A stretch of 29,009 bases of DNA from assembly GCA_013393545.1 (NCBI GenBank), contig JABXHG010000333.1:1-29009 (forward strand), given 5' to 3'. Positions 8,383 through 15,652 of the stretch are shown here, one piece after another. This stretch comes from Alteromonadaceae bacterium. Lineage in GTDB: Bacteria > Pseudomonadota > Gammaproteobacteria > Pseudomonadales > Oleiphilaceae. The first letter of the stretch is position 1. Every line of letters begins with the position of its first letter. The notes under the pieces were generated by a model. It worked only from the letters and a program-made list of their open reading frames with translations, did not search any database and had not been told where the DNA came from. A program made the translations under genes and the position numbers.

Positions 8383-9099
8383 ATGCGCATTAACGGTATC
8401 GTTAACTATTACGAAGCAGCTGCGCAGTTTGAACTGACAGCGGAAGAAGCACTGGAGCTGTTCCTGTCGAAAGGACTCTCACGCTCATTCCGCTGGGACC
8501 AGATGATTCGTAATGAACATGATGTGGCGTTCACCGTTGCTAAGTTGATGAACGGTGACCTTCTGGACTTTGTGAAAAAGGAACTTACCAAGGTTATCGA
8601 TTCAGGCGCCACCTTTGATGACTTTGCTGACAAGATAACGCCGGCACTTCAGCGTCATGGCTGGTGGGGGAAGCGTGACGTTCTCGACCCGTATAGCGGC
8701 CAAGTTATAGAAGCTCGCCTCGGCAGTGCCAGCCGCCTGGAAACGATATTCCGGACTAACTTACAAAGCGCCTACGCAAAAGGTCAGTGGGAATCGATTG
8801 AAGAGAACATGAGTAGCATGCCGTACCTGATGTACGATGCGGTAGACGACTCTCGCGTGAGGCCTGAGCACGCTCAATGGGACGGCATTGTTCTACCTGC
8901 TGACCATTCATTCTGGCAAAGTCATTACCCTCCAAACGGTTACAATTGCCGCTGTGGCGTCATTCAGCTAAGCTGGCAGGACTTGCAGGATTACGGCTTA
9001 CAAGTGTCAGAGCCGCCATCAGTCAATTGGCAAGTACATACGGCTGCGGATGGGCGTGAGATAGCCCACCCTCAGGGGGTAGAACCGACATTTGTGTGA
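8383..9099 (+). CDS. Minor head protein, Mu gpF/SPP1 gp7 family
   Basis: Predicted 238-residue head morphogenesis protein. The family core is clear: 'SRLETIFRTNLQSAYAKGQW' at about 117-136, 'YLMYDAVDDSRVRPEHAQWD', then 'SHYPPNGYNCRCGVIQLSW' with the invariant NCRC at 188-191. In Mu and SPP1 this protein is packed in small numbers and helps procapsid assembly or DNA ejection. It is shorter than Mu gpF, lacking a long C-terminal extension. The gene is followed at once by an AT-rich accessory gene whose GTG overlaps its last codons, so an insertion has taken place just behind it. Confidence 0.92.
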   Translation: MRINGIVNYYEAAAQFELTAEEALELFLSKGLSRSFRWDQMIRNEHDVAFTVAKLMNGDLLDFVKKELTKVIDSGATFDDFADKITPALQRHGWWGKRDVLDPYSGQVIEARLGSASRLETIFRTNLQSAYAKGQWESIEENMSSMPYLMYDAVDDSRVRPEHAQWDGIVLPADHSFWQSHYPPNGYNCRCGVIQLSWQDLQDYGLQVSEPPSVNWQVHTAADGREIAHPQGVEPTFV

Positions 9100-9668
9100 T
9101 TAAAATGGTAAATTTCAGATCAGTTTTTTTTAAGATATTCAGGCTGAATAAGAAGGTAGCCGAGTGGGCAATCGTAAAAACTCTAACTTCTGATAAAACT
9201 GATAGTCTTAGGGATAAATCCTTGTTTTGGGGAGGTATTGCAATGCTCCTTGATTTATCGGGAGCAAGCGCTGGTAAGTTATTTGTTCTGGAATTCGACC
9301 CTCCGCTTGGTACACACATTCTGTCTCTTATTGTTCTGATATTAAGTGCGTATTATTTTATCCACTGGGTAAAGTCAATTCAAAGCGACGTGATTGGTTT
9401 TCAAATAAGACAGTTATCAGACCCGATAGTTGATCTCGGAGTTAAGCTTGACGAAACAAGGAATACTTGGAATAACTTACCCGAGTACCTTCTGGCTGAT
9501 GTTTCCAATGAAAGGGAGCAACTACAGATCACCTTCGCAGCTATCAAAAAGAAAGAACGACAACTGCGACGAGCTAGTTCATATAGGAACTTGCTTTTTT
9601 GGCTTGTAGATGTTCTACCAATGCCAATAATGCTTAGCATCAACCTTTATCTATTTTTTACGGAATAA
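9096..9668 (+). CDS. AT-rich accessory (moron-like) membrane protein, unknown function
   Basis: Predicted 190-residue protein (187 if ATG 9105 is used instead of GTG 9096). Hydrophobic stretches at about 44-64, 73-92 and 165-187 suggest three membrane spans with a charged helical region between the second and third. I recognise no family. It is visibly richer in A and T than the flanking head genes, with many T-runs, and splits the Mu gene order between gpF and gpI, so it looks acquired. Its TAA stop lies inside the second copy of the late-block repeat. It overlaps gpF by 4 bp and so could be translated with the late genes. Superinfection exclusion or another envelope function is a reasonable guess only. 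Confidence 0.75.
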   Translation: MIKMVNFRSVFFKIFRLNKKVAEWAIVKTLTSDKTDSLRDKSLFWGGIAMLLDLSGASAGKLFVLEFDPPLGTHILSLIVLILSAYYFIHWVKSIQSDVIGFQIRQLSDPIVDLGVKLDETRNTWNNLPEYLLADVSNEREQLQITFAAIKKKERQLRRASSYRNLLFWLVDVLPMPIMLSINLYLFFTE

Positions 9669-9684
9669 AACACGGGTAGTCACC
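9662..9684 (+). promoter_or_regulatory. Late-block repeat element, copy 2 (PI-like position)
   Basis: GGAATAAAACACGGGTAG followed by TCACC. It matches 22 of 23 bases of the copy at 19453-19475. It lies about 50 bp before the gpI-like start, where Mu has its C-dependent PI promoter. It also contains the stop codon of the preceding gene. Promoter or activator-site role is inferred. Confidence 0.55.
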
Positions 9685-9732
9685 TAATCCCCATAGGTTG
9701 ACAATCACGGCAGTCATAGAGGATTGCCGTGT

Positions 9733-10881
9733 ATGAAACGAATCAACATTTTTAAAACCGGGACGCATACCAGCTCCAATGGTGCGACCCTGGACTTTTC
9801 CGAAGATAAACTTCAAGGCTCTGCTGAGTCTTACAACCCATCCGTTCACGAAGCGCCAATTGTTATTGGCCACCCCAAAGATAATGGTCCAGCTTATGGC
9901 TGGGTTAAGTCGATGGAGTTTTCAGAGGGAAGTCTTGATGCTATCCCTGACCAGGTGAACGAAGACTTTGCCGAAATGGTTAAGAAGGGCTCCTTTAAAA
10001 AGGTCAGCGCTAGCTTCTACCTTCCTGATGCACCGAACAATCCAAGCCCGGGCAATCTTTATCTACGCCACGTAGGCTTTTTGGGTGCCCAACCGCCAGC
10101 AATCAAAGGCCTGTCAGCTGTCGACTTCTCAGAACAGGAGGAGGGCGTTGTCGAGTTTGAAGAAGACTGGCGAACAACGATGGAAGTGTCGACTGTTGCG
10201 CAAATCTTCAAAGCCATGCGCGAATTTATCATCGACAAATTTAGCAAAGACGAAGCCGACAAGACCCTCCCGGACTACCTCATTGATGATTTACGAACGT
10301 CAGCGGAAGAGCGCCGCAAGGCAGACGACTCTCCGGTGACTGATTTTAGCGAAAGCGAAACTGACCCGGAGCACGATATGAAACTGGAAGACGCACTGGC
10401 CAAGGTCAACGACCTGGAAAGCCAGAAAACTCAGCTTGAATCAGACAAGCAGAAGCTTGCTGATGAAAACGAAACCCTGAAATCAAAGGTTACTTCGTTC
10501 ACTGAAGCTGAAAACAAACGCCGCAAAGAAGCGCTGACGGCGCAAGTCGATGCGCTTGTTAAAGGCGGCAAAGTAACTCCTGCCGAGCGCGGCAAGGTGC
10601 TTGCCTTTGCTGAGCGCCTGGGCGACCAGACGGTCGACTTTGGCGAGGCTGACGATGAGAAAGGTTTGAATGCTCAGAACGAGTATTTGAAGTCTCTGGA
10701 AGATCGTAAACCTGTGGTGGACTTTAAAGAGCACTCAGGTGACGAAAACGGTGGGGATCAACCACAGACCGCTCAAAGCTTAGCTGCAAAAGCAGTTGAG
10801 TATCAGGAGCAACAACGTAAGGCCGGCCGCAATGTCTCTATTGCCGAGGCGGTTAATCATTTATCTAAAGACGCGGAGTAA
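9733..10881 (+). CDS. Phage protease/scaffold, Mu gpI-like
   Basis: Predicted 382-residue head maturation protease with a C-terminal scaffold. The start chosen is ATG 9733, behind AGAGGA (9718-9723); the frame is open three codons further with TTG. Residues 1-130 are the protease: 'IVIGHPKDNGPAYGWV' with His47, and 'FKKVSASFYLP' with Ser92 or Ser94 as likely active-site pair, in the order known for Mu-like prophage proteases. 'YLRHVGFLGAQPPAIKGL' closes the domain. Residues about 216-275 are a strong charged coiled coil, the scaffold part, and the C-terminal 'EYQEQQRKAGRNVSIAEAV' helix probably binds capsid subunits. It is the first gene after the second late-block repeat. Confidence 0.88.
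   Translation: MKRINIFKTGTHTSSNGATLDFSEDKLQGSAESYNPSVHEAPIVIGHPKDNGPAYGWVKSMEFSEGSLDAIPDQVNEDFAEMVKKGSFKKVSASFYLPDAPNNPSPGNLYLRHVGFLGAQPPAIKGLSAVDFSEQEEGVVEFEEDWRTTMEVSTVAQIFKAMREFIIDKFSKDEADKTLPDYLIDDLRTSAEERRKADDSPVTDFSESETDPEHDMKLEDALAKVNDLESQKTQLESDKQKLADENETLKSKVTSFTEAENKRRKEALTAQVDALVKGGKVTPAERGKVLAFAERLGDQTVDFGEADDEKGLNAQNEYLKSLEDRKPVVDFKEHSGDENGGDQPQTAQSLAAKAVEYQEQQRKAGRNVSIAEAVNHLSKDAE
10378..10881 (+). CDS. Possible nested scaffold protein (Mu gpZ-like internal start)
   Basis: Within the protease gene an in-frame ATG at 10378 is preceded by CGGAG (10367-10371) at good spacing. It would give a 167-residue protein beginning MKLEDALAKVNDLE, consisting of the coiled-coil scaffold without the protease. 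Mu encodes its scaffold Z this way inside gene I. The ribosome site and domain boundary coincide, which supports the idea, but the internal start is inferred. Confidence 0.45.
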   Translation: MKLEDALAKVNDLESQKTQLESDKQKLADENETLKSKVTSFTEAENKRRKEALTAQVDALVKGGKVTPAERGKVLAFAERLGDQTVDFGEADDEKGLNAQNEYLKSLEDRKPVVDFKEHSGDENGGDQPQTAQSLAAKAVEYQEQQRKAGRNVSIAEAVNHLSKDAE

Positions 10882-10887
10882 ACGCAG

Positions 10888-11247
10888 ATGAAAAACTCAG
10901 GTTTGATCAAGCAGTTTATCGCCGCCACGGCCATCCCTAAAAATCGAGTTGTAAAACTGGCCGCCGGCGATAACGAAGTCGCTCTCGCAACAGACGTTGC
11001 GGATCCATTAATTGGTGTTAGCGAAGAACCACAGGATATCGCTGCAGGCCAGCGTATTGATGTGACGTTCTCGGGCATCGTTGAGGTTGAAGCCGGTGCG
11101 GCTCTCGCTAAGAACGCAGATGTAACTGTCGACACTGAAGGTCGCGCTGTTGCTTCCGCTGCAGGCACTGACTCAACCATCGGTCGTGCTTTAACGGCTG
11201 CTAACACCGCTGGTGACATCATCAGCATTGAAATCCAGAAAGGTTAA
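10888..11247 (+). CDS. Capsid decoration-type protein
   Basis: Predicted 119-residue beta-rich protein between scaffold and capsid genes, where many phages place a small head decoration or stabilising protein. Seen in the sequence: 'RVVKLAAGDNEVALATDVAD', 'PLIGVSEEPQDIAAGQRIDV' and 'TFSGIVEVEAGAALAKNADV' form alternating strands rich in Ala, Val and Gly. The ending 'GRALTAANTAGDIISIEIQ' resembles DUF2190-type decoration proteins. No cysteine, signal or membrane segment. ATG 10888 follows GGAG in the end of the upstream gene. The family is recognised by pattern and location. Confidence 0.72.
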   Translation: MKNSGLIKQFIAATAIPKNRVVKLAAGDNEVALATDVADPLIGVSEEPQDIAAGQRIDVTFSGIVEVEAGAALAKNADVTVDTEGRAVASAAGTDSTIGRALTAANTAGDIISIEIQKG

Positions 11248-11261
11248 GGGGTAGCTAAGTC

Positions 11262-12182
11262 ATGAGCACACCATTTGTACAACAGCCCAATCTAACGGCA
11301 ATTGCGCTGGGCTATAAGAACGCGCAATTCATTGCTGACCAGGTGTCACCGCGTACACCTGTCGGCGCGACTAACTTTAAGTGGACTGAGTTCCAGGCCA
11401 AGGACACGTTCACGATTCCTAACACGCTGGTCGGCCGTAAGTCGCGTCCAAACGAAGTTGAGTTCAGCGCGACGGAAAACACTGATTCAGTTGTTGATTG
11501 GGGTCTGGAAGATCCAATTCCAAATGCTGATATTGAAGAAGCGCGTAACAACCCGGCGATCGACCCACAGGGTCGCGCGACCATGAAGCTGTCCGAGCTG
11601 ATTGCGTTGAGTCGTGAGAAGCGTGTGGCTGACATGGTCATGAACGCCGGAAGCTATAACCATACCGAGACGCTAAGCGGTACTGATAAATGGAATGACC
11701 CGGGCTCTAACCTGATTGAACAAATCAGTGATGCGCTCGACACACCGCTTGTACGTCCTAACAGCCTTATCTTAGGCCAGAAAGAAGCAACCGCTATGCG
11801 TCGCAATGCGAGCCTGGTTAAAGCCTTTAATGGCTCAACCGGTGACGTTGGTATGGTGCCGTGGGAGTTCATTCGCGAACTGTTCGAGATTGAAAACATC
11901 ATGGTTGGAGCCAGCCGCTACAACACGGCCAATAAAGGTCAGGACATGAGCCTGTCGCGCTTATGGTCGGGCGGTGCATCCCTGCTGTACATCAATCCAA
12001 TCGCAGCATTGCGTGATGATGTGACGTTCTCATTAACGGCAGAGCATGGTGAACGTGTCGCTATGACGCGTGAGGACAGCGACATCGGTCTACGCGGCGG
12101 TGTGCGGGTTCGTGTCGGTGAATCTGTGAAAGAAGTCCTGGTCGCTAAAGAAGCGGGCTACTACTTCAACGGGGTGCTTTAA
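11262..12182 (+). CDS. Major capsid protein
   Basis: Predicted 306-residue capsid subunit, expected to have the HK97 fold. It follows the scaffold and decoration genes and precedes the head-completion genes, the place of gene T in Mu. Consistent features are an N-terminal arm ('LTAIALGYKNAQFIADQVSP'), a loop-rich 'FTIPNTLVGRKSRPNEVEFS' segment, and an axial-domain-like 'LVRPNSLILGQKEATAMRRN'. The end, 'DIGLRGGVRVRVGESVKEVL' and 'VAKEAGYYFNGVL', is typical of capsid proteins of this group. There is no sign of an N-terminal propeptide scaffold, in keeping with the separate scaffold gene. Confidence 0.88.
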   Translation: MSTPFVQQPNLTAIALGYKNAQFIADQVSPRTPVGATNFKWTEFQAKDTFTIPNTLVGRKSRPNEVEFSATENTDSVVDWGLEDPIPNADIEEARNNPAIDPQGRATMKLSELIALSREKRVADMVMNAGSYNHTETLSGTDKWNDPGSNLIEQISDALDTPLVRPNSLILGQKEATAMRRNASLVKAFNGSTGDVGMVPWEFIRELFEIENIMVGASRYNTANKGQDMSLSRLWSGGASLLYINPIAALRDDVTFSLTAEHGERVAMTREDSDIGLRGGVRVRVGESVKEVLVAKEAGYYFNGVL

Positions 12183-12217
12183 GCGCCCCTCACTCACCTT
12201 AACTGGAGAACAACACT

Positions 12218-12499
12218 ATGAGTGAGAAGAACGAAAGCATTGTGCTCGCACTACCGGCACGCATTGATGGCAAGTTGGTAAAGGTTACTGATAAGCCGAT
12301 TCATGTGTCAGTCGAGATTGCTGAGCAGTTACGAGCAGCTGGCGCTGTAAAAGAGCAAGAACAAAAAGAGCGCTCGCTGAATGACCTGAAAGTGGATGAG
12401 CTAAAAACGATTGCTGCAGCCAAAGGCGTCGAAGGTGCCGACGGCATGAAAAAGGCAGAGTTGGTTGAGGCTATCGAAAAGCTTGAAGCGAGCGAATAG
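12218..12499 (+). CDS. Mu gp35-like small protein with C-terminal SAP/HeH-like motif
   Basis: Predicted 93-residue protein. The N-terminal 45 residues are a short beta-rich part ('IDGKLVKVTDKPIHVSVEIA'). The last 40 form a helix-extended loop-helix: 'LNDLKVDELKTIAAAKGVEG' then 'MKKAELVEAIEKLEA', as in SAP, HeH/LEM or Rho-N domains that often bind nucleic acid. Small proteins of this design stand directly after the capsid gene in Mu-like phages (gp35). A role in head completion is inferred from position. ATG 12218 is preceded by GGAGA. Confidence 0.7.
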   Translation: MSEKNESIVLALPARIDGKLVKVTDKPIHVSVEIAEQLRAAGAVKEQEQKERSLNDLKVDELKTIAAAKGVEGADGMKKAELVEAIEKLEASE

Positions 12500-12501
12500 C
12501 G

Positions 12502-12912
12502 ATGTACGCACAAGCGACTGACATGGTCACTCGGTTTGGTCAGGAGGAGCTGGAGCAACTGGCTCCTTCTGATACTGCTGAGAACTTTGACCAGGACAAA
12601 GTGGACTCTGCATTGAGCGATGCATCCGCTGAGATGAACACCTATCTTGGTTCAGTTTATTCGCTGCCACTTACCGACCCGAATCCTTATTTAAAAACCA
12701 TCTGTTGCGATATCACAAGGTTCCGGCTTTGGGATGACGCTGTGAGCGAGGAAGTTCGCAAACGCTACGAAGATGCCGTTGCCTGGCTTAGAAAAGTAGT
12801 GAAAGGCGACGTATTTCTTGGCATTGAAAACCAAGAAGAGTCCTTTTACGCAACGACTTCACGCAGCTCATTAGATCGCGAGTTTACCCGCAGCAAGCTG
12901 GATGGCTTTTAA
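12502..12912 (+). CDS. Head-tail joining protein, DUF1320 (Mu gp36) family
   Basis: Predicted 136-residue protein matching the DUF1320 family: it opens with 'MYAQATDMVTRFGQEELEQL', has 'DQDKVDSALSDASAEMNTYL' followed by 'YSLPLTDPNPYLKTICCDIT', and closes with 'VRKRYEDAVAWLRKVVKGDV'. This helical bundle is the connector or adaptor that attaches under the portal in gp6/gp36-type phages. It stands two bases after the gp35-like gene and touches the gpG-like gene, the Mu order. Structure-based role is known for the family; here it is assigned by likeness. Confidence 0.88.
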   Translation: MYAQATDMVTRFGQEELEQLAPSDTAENFDQDKVDSALSDASAEMNTYLGSVYSLPLTDPNPYLKTICCDITRFRLWDDAVSEEVRKRYEDAVAWLRKVVKGDVFLGIENQEESFYATTSRSSLDREFTRSKLDGF

Positions 12913-13437
12913 ATGAAGATACGCACCGAGTTCAATGAGAAGGATCTTCTCAGAATTCGGAAGGCGCTCGATCGCATGGGGAGTGATCAGCGCCAAGTGT
13001 TTTTCCGTCGTGTTGGAGTCGCACTCAAAAGTGACTTTGATATGGGTTTTCGCCGGGGGCGTTCACCGCGTGGGAATCCATGGAAACCCGTCTTACGTGG
13101 TGGCCAGCCCTTACGGGATACACGCCGATTGCAGGGGAGCCTGACTGTCCGCGCAACAAGCGACAGCACCGAGGTGGGAACCAATGTCGATTACGGACCA
13201 GCGCAACAGGACGGTGTTGATAAAGCCGTTACGGTACCAACCCATACACGACTCATTAACCAGGCATTCGGACGGAAGTTACGGACAGGTGTGTACCAGA
13301 CAGTAAAAAGTCACACCCGGAAGATGAACATTGAGGCTCGCCCCTTCTTAGGTATTGAGCGGCCACAGCAACGCAAGATAGTCCGGGTGTTTGGTCAATA
13401 TATGAGAGAGCTAGGAGCCGAAGGTAATGCTACTTGA
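12913..13437 (+). CDS. Virion morphogenesis protein, Mu gpG / tail-completion family
   Basis: Predicted 174-residue protein of the phage virion morphogenesis (tail completion S / Mu gpG) family. Typical parts are 'RVGVALKSDFDMGFRRGRSP' with 'RGNPWKPVLRGGQPLRDTRR', then 'LQGSLTVRATSDSTEVGTNV' and 'DYGPAQQDG'. The C-terminal 'IEARPFLGIERPQQRKIV' is also conserved. Such proteins close the head-tail interface. In Mu, gene G comes before the capsid gene; here it follows gp36, as in several Mu-like siphophages. It overlaps the next gene by 11 bp. Confidence 0.88.
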   Translation: MKIRTEFNEKDLLRIRKALDRMGSDQRQVFFRRVGVALKSDFDMGFRRGRSPRGNPWKPVLRGGQPLRDTRRLQGSLTVRATSDSTEVGTNVDYGPAQQDGVDKAVTVPTHTRLINQAFGRKLRTGVYQTVKSHTRKMNIEARPFLGIERPQQRKIVRVFGQYMRELGAEGNAT

Positions 13438-13867
13438 ACAAATAGAACAACGCCTTGAGGGGATCCAGTTTGAGGGTAAGGCGCTGTTTAGTGGCGTTGA
13501 CCAGGTCATAGACCCACAAACCATTGTTGATGCCAATACTGTGAAGAAAGATGCAGCGTTTGTGGTTCCTGTATCTGATGGCGCTGAGCCAAATGAGCGG
13601 ACAACAGGGCGCTTTAGTCAGCTTATGCGGCCACGCTTCGGCGTTCTCATTGTCTGTCGTGCGGTGAACGACCGGATGGGTAAAGGAGTGACAAAGCGAC
13701 TGGAGTTTATGAAGCAACAGATCCGCGGCGCTCTCATGGGGTGGACGCCGGACACTAATTACGAGCCCATCACTTTGGTTGAGGGCAATCTACTGGAATT
13801 TAAACGAGGTGGCGTTTTCTGGATGGAAGAATACATCACCGAAACAATGTACGAGGGGCAATCATGA
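13427..13867 (+). CDS. Tail terminator-like protein, Mu gp37 family
   Basis: Predicted 146-residue protein resembling Mu gp37 (DUF1834) and lambda gpU-type terminators, which cap the tail tube and join it to the head. The pattern is an N-terminal helix ('MLLEQIEQRLEGIQFEGKAL'), a strand segment 'AAFVVPVSDGAEPNERTTGR', then 'RFGVLIVCRAVNDRMGKGVT'. 'LMGWTPDTNYEPITLVEGNL' and 'FWMEEYITETMY' complete the small alpha-beta fold. It overlaps both neighbours (11 bp with gpG, 4 bp with the next small gene). The family match is good; the precise tail role is inferred from homologues. Confidence 0.8.
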   Translation: MLLEQIEQRLEGIQFEGKALFSGVDQVIDPQTIVDANTVKKDAAFVVPVSDGAEPNERTTGRFSQLMRPRFGVLIVCRAVNDRMGKGVTKRLEFMKQQIRGALMGWTPDTNYEPITLVEGNLLEFKRGGVFWMEEYITETMYEGQS

Positions 13868-14028
13868 TCATTGTGACCGCTGAGAGCAAGTGCCGCCGCG
13901 CGGGTATCGATTTCAAAAAGGGTAAGAATGAATTCAAGCAGCTGTCAGCTGCGAAGCTTGCGCAAATTGAAGCCGACGATCGTCTGTCGGTTGAGCACAT
14001 CAAAAAGAAAGAAGGTGGTGAGAAATGA
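13864..14028 (+). CDS. Small phage protein, Mu gp38/HI1506-like
   Basis: A 54-residue gene starting at ATG 13864, sharing ATGA with the stop of the terminator-like gene, and ending in the TGA that overlaps the tail tube start. The protein opens 'MIIVTAESKCRRAGIDFKKG' and continues with 'KQLSAAKLAQIEADDRLSVE' and a Lys/Glu-rich tail. This recalls small proteins found between the terminator and tube genes in FluMu and other Mu-like prophages. Tight overlap on both sides makes it a real gene despite its size. Its function is not known. Confidence 0.75.
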   Translation: MIIVTAESKCRRAGIDFKKGKNEFKQLSAAKLAQIEADDRLSVEHIKKKEGGEK

Positions 14029-14951
14029 GCCGCAGATCAAAGAAAAAGCTGATTGTTGGACTAGCCAACGATGGAGCTAGTGCTTACGGAACCGACTTCA
14101 TTGACGCCGGTGGTACCGGCCAGGCAATACAGACTACAGGCCTTGAAATAACGCCTCTTGAAGGTGAAGAAATTGAGCGTGAGCTAGATGACGGTAAATC
14201 TGGCAGTAAGCCGATGATCATGTCCGGTATACACGTGAAGCTAAGCGGAAGCGTTGAGGCTGCAGGATCTGGGGATGCGATCAGTCCGGTTAAGTACCAG
14301 GCTATTTTGCAATGCGCAGGGCGTACTGCAACCGTTGGTACAACGGAAGTGACTTATACCCGTATCAACGATAACTCAGAGCCTGATGCCACGTTTTATT
14401 ACTACAACGATGGTGCACTCCATAAACTTGTCGGCGCAAGAGCAACCAGTGGCGCATCGTTAAAAGTAGGTGAGCTGCCAACGTTCACATTCGAGATTAC
14501 CGGCCTTTATGGTGGCGTGGTAGAGACAGGCATGCCTTCCTCGCCTGATTTCTCAGGTTTCCAGACACCACTGAAGGTTGGCCATGAGAATACAACCTTC
14601 ATGCTCGATGGTACCGAGTACCCGATGTTTGAATTCGAGTATGAAGAGAATAACGAAGTCAGCTATTCAGAAAATACCATCGATGAAGAAATCGACATTA
14701 CCGACTGGAAACCGGATGGAACCATCGTAGTTGAAGCGCCAGCTTTGAGTGACTTCGATCCTTTCTCGATTGCGACGTCAAATGCTCAGTTACCGCTTTC
14801 AATCACTCACGGGCTGACAGCCGGCAATATCGTTTCGGTTACTTCAACGGCTATTCAGCTGGGTAAACCAACCTACGGCGACCGCGAAGGGAAACTGACC
14901 CTAAGCATGCCGTTTCGTTTTATTGATGATCCGATCATCGAAAGTAAATAA
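14025..14951 (+). CDS. Major tail tube protein
   Basis: Predicted 308-residue protein, rich in beta strands, Gly, Thr and Glu, in the position of the siphophage tail tube gene (lambda V). Consistent features are 'KSGSKPMIMSGIHVKLSGSV', 'EVTYTRINDNSEPDATFYYY', 'LKVGELPTFTFEITGLYGGV' and the C-terminal 'EGKLTLSMPFRFIDDP'. It precedes a frameshifted chaperone pair and the tape measure gene, the fixed order of long non-contractile tails. There is no sheath gene beside it, so the tail should be flexible like lambda or B3/D3112, not contractile like Mu. Confidence 0.85.
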   Translation: MSRRSKKKLIVGLANDGASAYGTDFIDAGGTGQAIQTTGLEITPLEGEEIERELDDGKSGSKPMIMSGIHVKLSGSVEAAGSGDAISPVKYQAILQCAGRTATVGTTEVTYTRINDNSEPDATFYYYNDGALHKLVGARATSGASLKVGELPTFTFEITGLYGGVVETGMPSSPDFSGFQTPLKVGHENTTFMLDGTEYPMFEFEYEENNEVSYSENTIDEEIDITDWKPDGTIVVEAPALSDFDPFSIATSNAQLPLSITHGLTAGNIVSVTSTAIQLGKPTYGDREGKLTLSMPFRFIDDPIIESK

Positions 14952-14962
14952 GGAGCAATTCA

Positions 14963-15292
14963 GTGGCTTTTAAATTAGCGAAGAACCCCATTAAATCAGA
15001 CGCAACGGTTTCCGTGTCTGTGCCTGGCCATAAGAAGCCTCAGGAGTTTACCGCGAAGTTTCTGATCATGAAGCATGAAGAGTACCGTGAACGTACTGAA
15101 AAGCGTTCCGATGATTTGGAGCTTTTGAAAGAGGTTGTTGTAGGTTGGGACGGTGTTGAAGACGACAGTGGCAACGACTTTCCGTTTTCGGAAGAAGCCC
15201 TGGTTCAGCTCTGTGAGTACACCTTTGTGCGAACCGCTTTACTGCGTGCGTACAACGAATTGATGTTTGGGTATACCCCGGCAAAAAACTAG
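14963..15292 (+). CDS. Tail assembly chaperone, lambda gpG-like
   Basis: Predicted 109-residue protein between tube and tape measure genes. It starts at GTG 14963 behind AGGAG (14951-14955). The fold seems to be a small beta part ('TVSVSVPGHKKPQEFTAKFL') followed by helices ('EALVQLCEYTFVRTALLRAY'). In lambda, gpG and its frameshifted form gpGT coat the tape measure during tail assembly and are then lost. Here the last sense codons before TAG are a perfect slippery heptamer, so a minority of ribosomes should shift and continue into the next frame, giving a longer fusion ending at 15651. Confidence 0.85.
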   Translation: MAFKLAKNPIKSDATVSVSVPGHKKPQEFTAKFLIMKHEEYRERTEKRSDDLELLKEVVVGWDGVEDDSGNDFPFSEEALVQLCEYTFVRTALLRAYNELMFGYTPAKN

Positions 15293-15328
15293 AAGCGGTG
15301 GCCCGTTACTGGGCGCATGGTCCCACCG
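15283..15328 (+). promoter_or_regulatory. Programmed -1 frameshift site with stimulatory hairpin
   Basis: The heptamer A AAA AAC (15283-15289) is in the correct phase and directly precedes the TAG stop. A -1 slip continues CTA GAA GCG GTG into the frame of the next gene without a stop. A stem CGGTGG (15296-15301) with CCACCG (15323-15328) begins 6 bases after the heptamer, a typical stimulatory distance, and an inner CCC/GGG pairing is possible. This matches the gpG/gpGT arrangement. Efficiency cannot be judged from sequence. Confidence 0.85.
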
Positions 15329-15651
15329 TTAACGAACAGGAGCGCCGGGAGCTTACTGCAGAAATGCGAGCTTTTGGCGCGACTGATGATGATATCGAGA
15401 GCTACCTAAAAGCAAACGCAACCGATAATGACTGCATTGTCATAGAGGAAAACTGGCCTGTACTGCAGTGGTTCCTGAGTATTGATGATCAGTTTTCGTA
15501 TGTGAATGGCGTTTGCACAGGTATCGATATTGCGTCCATCCAGGCTGATGCCGAAATGTCAGCGCGAGAACATACCTCTGAGCAATATAAGCACCTTCGG
15601 TATTTAACCAAGTGTGTAACCCGAGAGCTCAATAGCCGTCTGGAGAAATAG
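15298..15651 (+). CDS. Tail chaperone T part, made as gpGT-like frameshift fusion
   Basis: An open frame, -1 relative to the upstream chaperone gene. It is entered at 15289 after the slip, though GTG 15298 could serve as an independent start; no ribosome site is evident there, which favours the fusion. The protein is acidic and mostly helical ('NEQERRELTAEMRAFGATDD', 'EENWPVLQWFLSIDDQFSYV', 'TSEQYKHLRYLTKCVTRELN'), recalling DUF1799-type tail proteins. It should bind the tape measure protein encoded next. The full fusion (14963 to 15651 through the shift) would be about 230 residues. Confidence 0.8.
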   Translation: MARYWAHGPTVNEQERRELTAEMRAFGATDDDIESYLKANATDNDCIVIEENWPVLQWFLSIDDQFSYVNGVCTGIDIASIQADAEMSAREHTSEQYKHLRYLTKCVTRELNSRLEK

Positions 15652-15652
15652 C

